From Ridgeia piscesae (taxonomy: Eukaryota; Annelida; Polychaeta; Sabellida; Siboglinidae): a stretch of 64,000 bases of DNA. Made by a program: the position numbers and the translations under genes. Position 1 is the first letter of the stretch. Each line of letters begins with the position of its first letter. The DNA is taken from NCBI GenBank assembly GCA_025642075.2, contig JAODUO010000569.1:286001-350000 (forward strand), given 5' to 3'. The notes under the pieces were generated by a model that was not told the DNA's origin, did not search any database, and was given only the letters and a program-made list of their open reading frames with translations. This document shows, in pieces, positions 38,065-51,300 of this stretch.

Positions 38065-39664
38065 GCATGCATGCATGCATGCACACACACACACAGAAGT
38101 GAATGTGCGCATAACCATTAATGTGGGTCATTTATTACATACAGTGTAATGTAAGTACACAGTTCAAAGGTCACTGGGCTATAAATGAATGTAAATAGAG
38201 TTGCCCTGGCATTCAAGTTAAACCTTCCAGTTATATCACTGGTCAGCTATGTAAACATCCACCATGTTGCTGTTCTGTTAGGACCGGGTTGACTGTTCAG
38301 GTAAATAAGTAGATGTGGTCAGACAACAGAATTGGCAAAGGATCAGTTACACCCAAGTTTGATATTGTTTTAGGGTTTAGCTATTTCATAGCACACCCAA
38401 TGTGGCCCTGGTAACACCACAGTCTAATGAACAATGGGTTCCTTGTTGTAAGTGTTTAGCATGCATACAGCATACTTTTAATTTTACACGCTTTCATACG
38501 TTACCTTCATAACCAAATGAAATGCCTAGCGAGCTTAAGCGTGTCAAGTGCAATCTGAGTTTAAGGCGAACATCCAACTTAATGCAGCATCAATCGCTGT
38601 TGGGTGACAAGTAACCAGTGTAAAGTATATAAAGCAGGTGTGACATTTATGAACTATCAACAATAGAGTGCAATGTGTCCTACGTAAGAATGCTCATAGC
38701 CTGAACTAAGGTAGAATCAATAATAATTTAAGGGAGACAATTAAGTATTTTAGTTATGAGAACGTGTTAATTTTTGCTACCCATCAGTTTTTACAGCTCT
38801 AGACAAGGTTTTATTGTACAATTTTGGCTCTTTCTTTACACAATCTTATGTATCCAAGTGTTGATCTGAAGGTGAACAATGATTGACTTCTCAGTTTATG
38901 CTCAATGCCTCATTATCCATTTACTGTTTCACATGTAGCTTTGTATTTGGGAAGTTATGTTGAAAATACCAATGAAAGTTCTTCACATATTAAAATGCTG
39001 TGTTGACTAAATGCTAAAAAATTAAACAATAAGCCAATATTTAAAAAAATCCATGTAAAAATACGATATCAAACAAAGAAATTAAAATATCGATCAACTC
39101 TATACTAGTCTATAGCATATAATAGGAACCAGAATCATTTTGATGTGGTAGCAATCATACAATAAAGCTGGGCTATAAAACCCTGTACACTGACCATTGT
39201 CACAGTCACACTGACCAATGGTCAATGGAGACATGTGCAGTTATTAGACACACGGAATGTCACCAACTTGTTTTTTATCACTGCAAGTCAGCGAGCTTTC
39301 TCAGTAATGGTGGTACTGCGATAATGATCAGTACTGATCACAGTTATATGCAGTTGGGTTGAGTCTTATAGCAACATTGGTTTTGTTTAGTTTATTATAA
39401 AATAATATAATGGTCTTGGACACCTTTAAAAATACTAAACTGTTATATTTTAACTGTTCACGGATGTAAAGTTATGAATTGTTTGCAACATTATTATTCT
39501 TATAGTTTCTCTACTGTTTCACAAAAAAGACTGCTCTGATCTGCGTAAAAACAAAACCATGTTTGAATACTACAGACTACCAGCAGTCTTCTCAGTCGTC
39601 TACATTTGTGTGGAGCATGTTTTGATGGAGGGACATTTGTGCTTGTAATTGTGGAGGTCTGCAG
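35261..39664. other. Region between the LINE remnant and PTDSS2 coding exon 1
   Basis: No coding exon is recognised. It should contain the PTDSS2 promoter and any 5' untranslated exon. A CpG-richer patch at about 36420-36600 followed by an AAAAGGTAGGG donor-like site is one candidate first exon, but nothing proves it. A complex Pu/Py repeat lies at 38007-38095. Confidence 0.35.
38007..38095. repeat. (CA)n/(GCAT)n alternating purine-pyrimidine tract
   Basis: About 88 bases of CA dinucleotides with an internal GCACGCATGCATGCATGC block. Purine and pyrimidine alternate without a break, so it is a Z-DNA candidate. Confidence 0.95.
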
Positions 39665-39676
39665 GTGCACATCAAC

Positions 39677-39849
39677 ATGGAAGCGGAGCCGATCGGCAAC
39701 GGGGATATGTACAACGACGTTCACGCAAACCACGGGATGCAGAACGGACACACCGCCCACCTGATGGAGGTACCACCCGCACATGACTGGGAGGACGAGA
39801 AACGACGCGCCAAGAGCTTCTTTGACGATGGAACCATGACCTTCTTCTG
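39677..39849 (+). CDS. PTDSS2: PTDSS2 coding exon 1
   Basis: Encodes residues 1-57, from [15 protein letters not shown] to [10 protein letters not shown], plus two bases of Trp58. The donor is GTGAGT at 39850. The exon itself probably begins at 39665 after GTCTGCAG, leaving 12 untranslated bases. The N-terminal tail is hydrophilic, as expected for the cytosolic end of the enzyme; DDGTMTFFW matches the DDGTNTFFW segment of vertebrate PTDSS2. Confidence 0.9.
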
Positions 39850-42339
39850 GTGAGTGTTGCGTAATTGATCCGTGCGACGGCTGTAAGATTTTCCAGAAAG
39901 TGCACTGTTTAGCGAAACTGATTATAGGTACATTTAAAGACACACAAATTGCGGTCGAATTCCATTTAATAAAGGCAAATTGCATTTTTGCAAATTTCTG
40001 TTTAAGAAAAAAGTAAGTTATGTTTCAGTCAGTGAATTTTCTGTTTTAAATTGGTGTTCTGTTTAAACAAATTTAAATGACATGTTTATCATGAGAAGTT
40101 TTTTTTAAACTCTGCTTTTGCAAGCAGAAATCGTGTCAAATACATTGAAATGTATTTAAATACAAATACATTGGAAAGTATTTCAAATCTCTTTTTCATA
40201 TTTTTCCTTTTCAGGATATAAAAGAAAAGCAAATAATATAGTAAGACATGTAGTTTATAGGCATAATTAGTGTTTTGCTCATACAAGGACAGGCAGACCA
40301 GTGCTAGGGAGTCTTGTTATTGCTAATTACACCACAGTGACAACTGACTCAGAAACCCTTATACACAGAGGTAAAGGCCATAATCTGTTGTTTGTTAAGT
40401 TAAGCTAGGAAGTACATAATGAAATGTCTGTGTTGCCCTCATAAGAGACAATGCTAATGACTGGTATGATGTTGTGAGGAAGTGTGACAGCTCAACATGA
40501 AAGACAGCCTAGAGACCTGAATAGCCTGACACCAGACCTCGAGTGTAACAAAAGGGATACTGACCTATGGTCACTGTCAGGTGCTGATCCATCTTCTGGC
40601 TCTGAGTAGACAGAAGTGGCCACTACCAGGGCCATGAGGGACACCTGCTGTCAAGTGTCTTCGTAAATAATTAGCACTGTTGGGTGAAAGACACATTAAA
40701 GTTGCAATCAATGGTTATTTTAAACTAAAAGATTGAAAACAATTAGTTTGGCACAAGGTGATTTACAGTGAAGATAATCAGTTTGGCAAGCATTACATGT
40801 GATGGTGAAACAGAAATGTTGATACTGACAATGTATTTGAAAAACTATTTTAAAATGTCAAATACTTTAAATGGTATTTAAATATCAATTTATTTAACCC
40901 CATGTCTGGTTGGAATTGCTAGTGCTCATTGTCATGAGTGACAAGTTGTGGCACTATCCACACTTAGATACTTCTGGGTTTGAGTTTGTTCCTTACCATT
41001 TTCAACATTTGTTTTCCTTAAGGAACTTTAAAAATCTGCCACTTCCATTACCCCACCACTCAGGCTCTTTTACTGTTGGAAAACGGACATAATCCACTGG
41101 AAAAAACCCACCCGGACATAACCACACTCACATATAACGCAAATCTACTTCCACCTCAAATGGAAATGAAAACTGGACACTTGCTTATGATGTGGGTATA
41201 TCTGTACACAAATCTAGCAAGACAAACAGCTGGAATTGTAGTCCTACTTGCAGAAAAATGTTGTACATTGTTTTTTATTTTGTCCAATATTCCCATCTGT
41301 TGGTGAGGTTTTGTCCGTTATTCTCATCTGTTGGTGAGGTTTTGTCCGTTATTCTCATCTGTTGGTGGGGTTTTGTCCGTTATTCTCATCTGTTGGTGGG
41401 TTTTGTCCGTTATTCTCATCTGTTGGTGAGGTTTTGTCCGTTATTCTCATCTGTTGGTGGGGTTATGTCCGTTATTCTCATCTGTTGGTGGGGTTATGTC
41501 CGTTATTCTCATCTGTTGGTGGGGTTATGTCTGTTATTCTCATCTGTTGGTGGGGTTATGTCCGTTATTCTCATCTGTTGGTGGGTTATGTCCGTTATTC
41601 ACATCTGTTGGTGAGGTTTTGTCCGTTATTCTCATCTGTTGGTGGGGTTTTGTCCGTTATTCTCATCTGTTGGTGGGGTTTTGTCCGTTATTCTCATCTG
41701 TTGGTGAGGTTTTGTCCGTTATTCTCATCTGTTGGTGAGGTTTTGTCCGTTATTCTCATCTGTTGGTGAGGTTTTGTCCGTTATTCTCATCTGTTGGTGG
41801 GTTTTGTCCGTTATTCTCATCTGTTGGTGGGGTTTTGTCCGTTATCTCATCTGTTGGGAGGTTTTGTCCGTATTCTCATCTGGTGAGGTTTTGTCCGTTA
41901 TTCTCATCTGTTGGTGAGGTTTTGTCCGTTACTTCTTTTCTATCTTATGGTGAGGTTTTGTCCGTTATTCTCATCTGTTGGTGAGGTTTTGTCCGTTATT
42001 CTCATCTGTTGGTGAGGTTTTGTCCGTTATTCTCATCTGTTGGTGAGGTTTTGTCCGTTATTCTCATCTGTTGGTGGGGTTATGTCCGTTATTCTCATCT
42101 GTTGGTGAGGTTTTGTCCGTTATTCTCATCTGTTGGTGGGGTTATGTCCGTTATTCTCATCTGTTGGTGAGGTTTTGTCCGTTATTCTCATCTGTTGGTG
42201 GGGTTATGTCCGTTATTCTCATCTGTTGGTGGGGTTTTGACCAAGTGGTTGTTTTGTCTGAGTGGGGTTATGTCTGGGTGGTTTTTTTCCAGCGGGGTTA
42301 TAGATCAGTCCTTTCTAATTGTATTTTTATCTCTCCCCC

Positions 42340-42379
<40 letters not shown>

Positions 42380-45300
42380 GTAACAATTAACTGTCTCTCT
42401 TTCTGTCTTAACAATCTTTCTGTCTCTGTCTGACCACTAATCCATAATGTGTAAACTAGACGTCCACTTCAATTTTCGCAGCAAATCAGAAAGACGTTTT
42501 CTTCCTTTAGTAATCAGGTTTCAGTGCATTACAGTGCAGCCAATTTGTCATTGTTCGTTTTTGGAGAGCAGCTTCGGTGGGTGGCATAACTGGCAGATTT
42601 TCCATTTCAGTAAGCCAGTTAACCTTTTGAAATTTTAATGTGACGTTACTTGAGCTAATGGTTATAAGCAACGATGCATTATTCATATGAGGCTGAGTGT
42701 AGGTGCCTTGGTGAGCTGGAGGGAGGTTCGAGTGTATGGTGGTCTGGGTGTGGATCGGTTTTGTAGCTGATTAGTTAAGTGGAGACCGCAGACACCACAC
42801 ATCGGCAGCTACTATCAGTGCCAGGTTGAACGACGAGTGATTCAACGTTGTACGCATTGCATTTATTCATACTTTTTCTTACTGTATTGAAAGTGTTACA
42901 GTTGGTGGGTTGACTGGTTCCGTGTATTGACATGATCTGGCCAACTAGACATGGTTTGGTAGACACCTACAAGGCTTGACAGTGTGGCATTGTATAAGTT
43001 CAGCGTTGTTTGTCTGTCTTATCTTCTTTCACTTGATCCCTGCTAGAGAGGGTGTTAAATTGCAGCTTATTTCACTCTCACAATGGTATTTCCTCCATCC
43101 TGTTTTTTTGCCATTTCCTCACACTACGCTGTAGAGATCTTTCTTTGCACTTTCTTTTGATCATAAATTGTGTCTTCCAATTTGCTTTCTACCGCCCTCT
43201 TCCTGTTTAATGCTGTCTTGGTTAGTCTTTCCTGTAATCTACCTCATGATTATGATGTAACTCTGGTATTGATCTTTAATATTTTTTTTAAAGAAACACA
43301 TTTTGTTTGAACAGGTCAGAATGTCTGTGAATTGACCAACCAGGTTTTTGGCTAGGATTTGTGCAAGACAAACACATTTGTCACAAAAAAATAACATTAA
43401 CTACGAACACGAACCAACGTGGAAGGCAAAGAACGGTTGACTTGTTTCCAGTTGACTCTAGAACAGTCGACTCTAGAACAGTCGACTCTAGAACAGTCGA
43501 CTCTAGAACAGTCGACTCTAGAACAGTCGACTCTAGAACAGTCGACTCTAGAACAGTCGACTCTAGAACAGTCGACTCTAGAACAGTCGACTCTAGAACA
43601 GTCGACTCTAGAACAGTCGACTCTAGAACTGTCGACTCTAGAACAGTCGACTCTAGAACAGTCGACTCTAGAACAGTCGACTCTAGAACTGTCGACTCTA
43701 GAACAGTCGACTCTAGAACAGTCGACTCTAGAACTGTCGACTCTAGAACTGTCGACTCTAGAACAGTCGACTCTAGAACTGTCGACTCTAGAACAGTCGA
43801 CTCTAGAACAGTCGACTCTAGAACTGTCGACTCTAGAACAGTCGACTCTAGAACTGTCGACTCTAGAACTGGCTTCCGACTCTAGAACGTCGACTCTAGA
43901 ACAGTCGACTCTAGAACAGTCGACTCTAGAACGTCGACTCTAGAACTGTCGACTCTAGAACAGTCGACTCTAGAACTGTCGACTCTAGAACAGTCGACTC
44001 TAGAACAGTCGACTCTAGAACAGTCGACTATAGAACAGTCGACTCTAGAACAGTCGACTCTACAACAGTCGACTCTAGAACAGTCGACTCTAGAACTGTC
44101 GACTCTAGAACTGTCGACTCTAGAACAGTCGACACTAGAACAGTCGACTCTAGAACAGTCGACTCTAGAACTGTCGACTCTAGAACTGTCGACTCTAGAA
44201 CAGTCGACACTAGAACAGTCGACTCTAGAACAGTCGACTCTAGAACAGTCGACTCTAGAACAGTCGACTCTAGAACAGTCGACTCTAGAACAGTCGACTC
44301 TAGAACTGTGCCAGCTCCAGGTACCTCTTGTGGCTCTACACGGGTGTAACAATAGTTTCCAATACACATTTTGCAATATAATCTAAGCTGGAGTGATTGG
44401 CACATTCTTGTTTGCAGTGTTATAATAAACAGTGATGAAAGTGTGCAGTGAATGCCAACAGGGCAGTTGCACTGTTGTGTTTGACCTGGCAGGTACATGT
44501 AGTTGTGTTTACACAGACCTTGTTTGTCAATATTGACATAGATTCTACTTGTGTGAAGACTGTGAAGATCGTACATTTCGCTAACCTGGGCATTTGGGCC
44601 ACACCTAAGTATGTCAGATCCCAGTTCACTTAGTTTGAATATCTCGTTTAAAATAATCTTTTGAAAAAGTAAACCTAGCTGGTATCCAGTATGATGCACA
44701 AGTGTGTTTGTGAAACAGTACTCTACATCATCAACATGAGTAGTTTTGATAACACCACCAGAACGCTTCTATTTTAGCATATTTAATTATCGACCCAGAA
44801 TTCATTGTAGCTTGTGATTCTTGGCATTGAAATTATCACTTCAATTCGTCATGTGAATCTAAATGCACATGTTTCTGTAAGTCTGTGTCAATGTTGTCAA
44901 TTTTTCTTGCTGTCTCATAAACCAGGTGACAGACAAATTCGATAATAGTGGATTTAAAACAACATGTCAAGTTAATTTGACAAATATTTGCCTGCGTGTG
45001 GTTGACTCTCTACCTGCGTGTGGTTGGCTCTATGCGGTTGACTTGCTGTCTTCTACCTGCGTGTGGTTGCTCTCTACCCGTGGGTTTACTCTCTATGCGT
45101 GTGGTTGACTCTCTACCTGCGTGTGGTTGACTCTCTACCTGCGTGTGGTTGACTCTCTACCTGCGTGTGGTTGACTCTCTACCTGCGTGTGGTTGACTCT
45201 CTACCTGCGTGTGGTTGACTCTCTACCTGCGTGTGGTTGACTCTCTACCTGCGTGTGGTTGGCTCTCTACCTGCGTGTGGTTGGCTCTATCTACCTGCGT

Positions 45301-48300
45301 GTGGTTGACTCTCTACCTGCGTGTGGTTGGCTCTCTACCTGCGTGTGGTTGACTCTCTACCTGCGTGTGGTTGACTCTCTACCTGCGTGTGGTTGGCTCT
45401 CTACCTGCGTGTGGTTGACTCTCTACCTGCGTGTGGTTGACTCTCTACCTGCGTGTGGTTGACTCTCTACCTGCGTGTGGTTGACTCTCTACCTGCGTGT
45501 GGTTGACTCTCTACCTGCGTGTGTTGGCTCTCTACCTGGGGGGCCCAGGGTGTGGTTGGGTCTCTACCTGCTGTTCTCTCTACCTGCGTGTGGTTGACTC
45601 TCTACCTGCGTGTAGTTGGCTCTCTACCTGCGTGTGGTTGACTCTCTACCTGCGTGTGGTTGACTCTCTACCTGCCTCCCACGTGTCAGTTTGTGTATTG
45701 TTATTGTGATGTTATACATTATAGTGTATGCTTAAACATGACCTGTGATCTATTAGTGCAACAGCTGGCTTACTATAAGCTTGTATGCCAACATCTGTGT
45801 CACTGTTGTTATCAGCAAACCAGCCATGGTTCTGACTTAACAACTCTCAGCCCATAGTCTTGTCCCACGTAAAATTATCATTTTGTTTCTGGGCTCGCAC
45901 CAGATCTAGTATACTTTTAACTCATATGATATCTATTATAAATCATTGCTGCACCTGTATGAGATTGTTCTGCTTTGTTGTGTAAATGCATTCTCCTGAC
46001 AGCGATGATTAAGCACGACATGACTCATGATATTATAGGATCTGCTGGGCAGTTACTTCGTTTCATTTGTCTAAAATAATAATTCAACTTCAGTATGTGT
46101 TATATCACTTGGATGATCAACTTTGCCCAGCTTGAGCCTGGGATGTGGAAACAATATATTGTGCAGAAGCATGATTTGGATATGATAACAAGACAGATGG
46201 TTATTCCATCTGAATGCTTCTACAAGAGGAAGTTAAAGGTCCTTCGTATGTACTTAATAACCAGATAGTTCTAGTCTACACCCACACAGAACCATATTCT
46301 ACACCCACATAGAACCATACTCTACAACCACACAGAACCATACTCTACAACCACACAGAATCATAGCCAACACCCACACAGAACCATAGTCTACACCCAC
46401 ACATAACCATATCTACAACCACACAGAACCATACCTACAACCCACACAGAACCATAGTCTACACCCACACAGAACCATAGTCTACACCCACACAGAACCA
46501 TAGTCTACAGCCACTCAGAATCATAGCCAACACCCACACAGAACCAGTCTACACCAACACAGAACCACAATCTACACCCACACAGAACCACAATCTACTC
46601 ACACAGAACCATAGTCTACACCCACACAAAACCACAGTCTACACCCACACAGAACCATAATCTACAGTCACACAGAACCATAGTCTACACTCACACAGAA
46701 CCACAATCTACACTCACACAGAACCATAGTCTACACTCACACAGAACCATACTCTACAACCACACAGAACCATAGTCTACACTCACACAGAACCATACTT
46801 TACAACCACACAGAATCATAGCCAACACCCACACAGAACCATACTCTACAACCACTCAGAATCATAGCCAACACCCACATGGAAGTGATAGAACCATAGT
46901 CTACACCAACACAGAACCACAATCTTCACCCACACAGAACCACAATCTACACCACACAGAACCACAATCTACACCCACACAGAACCACAATCTACACCAC
47001 ACAGAACCACAATCTACACCCACACAGAACCACAGTCTACACCCACACAGAACCACAATCTACACCCACACAGAACCACAATCTACACCCACACAGAACC
47101 ATAGTCTACACCCACACAGAACCACAATCTACACCCACACAGAACCACAATCTACACCCACACAGAACCACAATCTACACCCACACAGAACCACAATCTA
47201 CACTCACACAGAACCACATCTACACCCACACAGAACCACAGTCTACACCCACACAGAACCACAATCTACACCCACACAGAACCACAATCTACACCCACAC
47301 AGAACCACAATCTACACCCACACAGAACCATAGTCTACACTCACACAGAACCATACTCTACAACCACTCAGAACCAAGTCTACACCCACACAGAACCACA
47401 ATCTACACACAGAACATCACCCACACAGAACCACAATCTACACCCACACAGAACCACAATCTACACCCACACAGAACCACAATCTACACCCACACAGAAC
47501 CACAATCTACACCCACACAGAACCACAATCTACACCCACACAGAACCACAATCTACACCCACACAGAACCACAATCTACACCACACAGAACCACAATCTA
47601 CACCCACACAGAACCACAATCTACACCCACACAGAACCACAATCTACACCCACACAGAACCACAATCTACACCCACACAGAACCACAATCTACACCCACA
47701 CAGAACCACAATCTCCCAAAGAACCCTCACCCCCAGAACAAAAACCGACAACTACACCCACACAGAACCACAATCTACACCCACACAGAACCACAATCTA
47801 CACCCACACAGAACCACAATCTACACCACACAGAACCACAATCTACACCCACACAGAACCACAATCTACACCCACACAGAACCACTGCTAGCGGCATCGT
47901 ATGGAGAAATGTTTCAGTTTGACCAATGTAAAAAATAAATATCTCCCTTTATAGATTGACAAAATTGCTAGATGAATGATGCCAGGCAGTGAGAGAACAC
48001 ATACAGGGGCAGGTGGTCCTTGACGCCTGGGTGCTTACAGCAAAATGAATGATCCCAAGTTAATATGTTTATGTTAAATATGGGACCCGTTGTGGACCAA
48101 AACATTGCCACGGAGGCATGTGGTAAGTGACTGTGTATGACGGAGCTGTGTGTAGAATTAGCTGTGTGTAGAATTAGCATTGTCATTGTCGGTTGTGTAA
48201 ATACATTACACAGTGTAACCAGTGCACTGCCAGGAATCAAATAGTAGCCCGTCTTGAGGCATGCACAGGCTGAACAACACTGCTGAATAGATCATGGCAG

Positions 48301-51300
48301 AAACTACTTAAATATGGTTGGTGAAAGGAATGAAGCCACAGTGATCGTAGTGGTTGCAGCAGCATTTATGTAGGGACACATTTTCGCTGAACTGACTAGC
48401 TTTGGTGCAAGAGGAGATTGCAGTCATGCACGAAGTCATTCAGGCATGCGTGACGTAGATGTGCAGAAGTTGGTCACTGGCACAGTTCTGTCTCTGTCTG
48501 TGTTGACACATTTCTGTACTGTATGCAGTTGACAGACTGGGGGAGTTTCTCTTTTTCATACCACTTATAGATACACTGTCCTATGAGTGAACTCTGGGTT
48601 ATAGAAACCAGGGAGGTACATTCTCGCTGAAGACATGGATCACCGACTTTGCAAAGTGTTTACACTTCCTTGAACTATTGATCAATGGTCTACCAGTTGG
48701 CAGTGCATTTGAACTGATGCACGCAGTAACACAGTTGGACTATTGTAGCCACCAAACGCTCTATTTGAGGTCCATGGGGAGGTGCTGATGAAGGTTTTGA
48801 TGAGCCTCAAGTGATGTGGGTGGAGGGTCACCACACCCAAGCACCCAAGCACCCAAGCACCCAAGCACCCAAGCACCCAAGCACCCAAGCACCCAAGAAC
48901 ATCCATGTACTCTTGGTATCATAACTTACAGGACCTTGGTCAAGTTTAATTTCCCAGCCACCATGTTTCAGACACATTCTTTTAAACAGATAGTCTGATA
49001 TCTAGTGCAACATTCAAGCTTGTGTATATAAACATTTATTTTGATTTATGTAATAATTGGACACATCATGAAATCGTGTTAACTGCATACAAATTTAGAA
49101 ATTAGTCTCAAACTTTCTCAGTTCAAAGACCCAGAACTTTCCCGTCTGACTGGTTTTCATCCATAATTTGCTATTCTGAAATAGGTTTGCATGTTTTCAC
49201 CAAGTTGCTTCTAGCAATCTTTAACTTTGCAGTCTCCCCCTACACGATGCTGTCAGTTTGAAAAAAGCCCTGCAGTTTGTGTCAAAACAGTGGTGTTACA
49301 AACACGAGCAGTGCTTTAGTTTTGATGCAAGACATTTGGAAGACCTTGTTGTATGACTTTTTCCATGTCATAATTCACAACTTGGATGATAGATAGGACA
49401 CAGTGAACTTTAGACTCCTACTTAATTGAGGAATGCCATTTCAAAGGTTGGATGGTATTGTACAGCCCTCAGTGCTTCAGCAACACCATTCTGTATGACT
49501 GCAAACTATTGTAGTACATATGAACAAAGTCTTTGTGTAGTTAAATCATTCTGATGTGGCTGAATGCTTCCTAGGGTTGTCGTCACGGTGCTTGAATGAA
49601 CAGGAACACAAATGGTATAAAGCTCTTCGATTAGTCCTAAACACACATACAGGATGCATAGGGGTTGAGAAACGCTAGTGTCGCATGCTTACCCTAACTG
49701 TCCTGAAGTTATAAACATTAAAATTATTAATGGCACCCCCCCAATGTCGGGATCTCACGAGGGTATAATTGTGCTCTGGCTAAATTCCATCACTGCGAGA
49801 AAAAAGTTGGCAGCACCAGCAGTCCTGCACCGGCTGTCCCTGTCTTCTGATGTCAGGGTCGTCACGTCTTGACCACTGTAGCTCTACCTCTGCCCAATGT
49901 CACAGATGGTTGGACCTCTTCTAGACCCCCTCTGGAGGAGTTGGAAATGTGGCTCCGTCTAGACTGCCCAAGGCCACCAGAGTGGAATAGATACTGCATC
50001 CTTGCGTGCCAGGGGTCACTGCTGCTGACTCCATCAGTACCAGTCTTCTCTTCTGGCACACCCCTTTGCAAAACTCCTTTTTTAACCTCTGGCAATGAAA
50101 TTGCCAATAAGAAGTGTGGTCGGCCTCCAGTCATGTGATATAATTTTGGGTGATTTCAGCATCTTGAATGCAAATGAGTCATTGTATTGGAATTCCCACC
50201 AGTTATGTGTCCTTCAAATTAGGGTGGGCATTTGCACTGTTCCCACGGCTGATGCAGTAGTGACTGGCAAAGTCAACTGCGATATTTTATAGTTCGACTC
50301 CGCAGACTTCCACGGTTTGCAGAGACGATCAGCCAGGGGTACTGTAGCACAGCGCAATGGCCCCTGGCTTGTGAGGGTGACATACTGCACCCTATGAGAA
50401 TGTGCTTTGTCATTTATCTGCAGTAAGCTTTCAGTACTGTCACATGTAAATCTGCCATGAACTTAGCAGATGTTTGGTGGTTGTTCTTGCGTATGTTTCA
50501 GGCGGGCTCACCGTATCAGTGTGCTTGCTCTATTCATGATGGGCCTCATCTACATCGCAGTGTTTGAGCAGGCTCCCGCCGACGCCAACTACAATACCAA
50601 AAGGTAAGCAGTATCGGAATAGCTGTAACTATGTGGATATCTGCAAGTGGTTAGATTCTCGCTGGTTTGAAAGTACACGGTGCAAAAACGAATTAGTTTT
50701 GGGGTTTGGAGACATGGCCAGGTTTCGCTGCGTGTATTTGGAGAGATAAAACTAATAGGTGCTCGAAAACAATACATGACAATACAGCGTTTTGTTAAGA
50801 GAAAATGTAGAATCGTTCTTCGATTGTTTTCTGAGAGAGATGTTTTGTGATTGTATTTACATTGTTAGACTTTAACAAGATTGAACACTTCACTCTGTAG
50901 ATGGCGGGATGACTGGGAAGCCTCAGGTGTATTGAGAATTAAATTGTCTGGTTCTACTTTTAACTGGGAAGGTCCAGTTTCGGACATAGAGGTCAGTTGG
51001 TGTCTATAGAATGAGATCCTGGCTTGGCGAGTCCAAGACAGGTTTTCCATTTCCCAGCGCGGGATCTTCTACTTCATTTGGGACTGACAACAGACAGAAG
51101 GGTTGTTGTGTGTAGGAAATTACACCAGTTCACTTAGGTGTACTATAGGTAACACCTGGCACCTGCAGTCACCAGTGTGGTGATGACATCATAAAATGTC
51201 TGTAGCTTCCTTGAATCAGTTGCAGTGTTATCCACTAGGTGGTGCCACGTGTAATGCAACATCTGCCCATTGTCTTCACAGCCACAAGTGCCGTGATGTT

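Noticed and set aside
39500..39985. 161-codon minus-strand frame
   Set aside because: Antisense shadow of PTDSS2 exon 1 and its flanks.
43451..44310. Cloning-vector polylinker contamination
   Set aside because: Only the SalI-XbaI order is shared. The unit repeats 57 times with natural variants, and other polylinker sites or vector backbone are absent.
43361..44699. Repeat proteins VDSRT, LEQST or ESTVL
   Set aside because: Product of the 15-bp intronic minisatellite; open on both strands with no selection on frame.
49678..50292. Possible small genes in PTDSS2 intron 1
   Set aside because: Overlapping frames on both strands with no similarity or splice sites that I can support.
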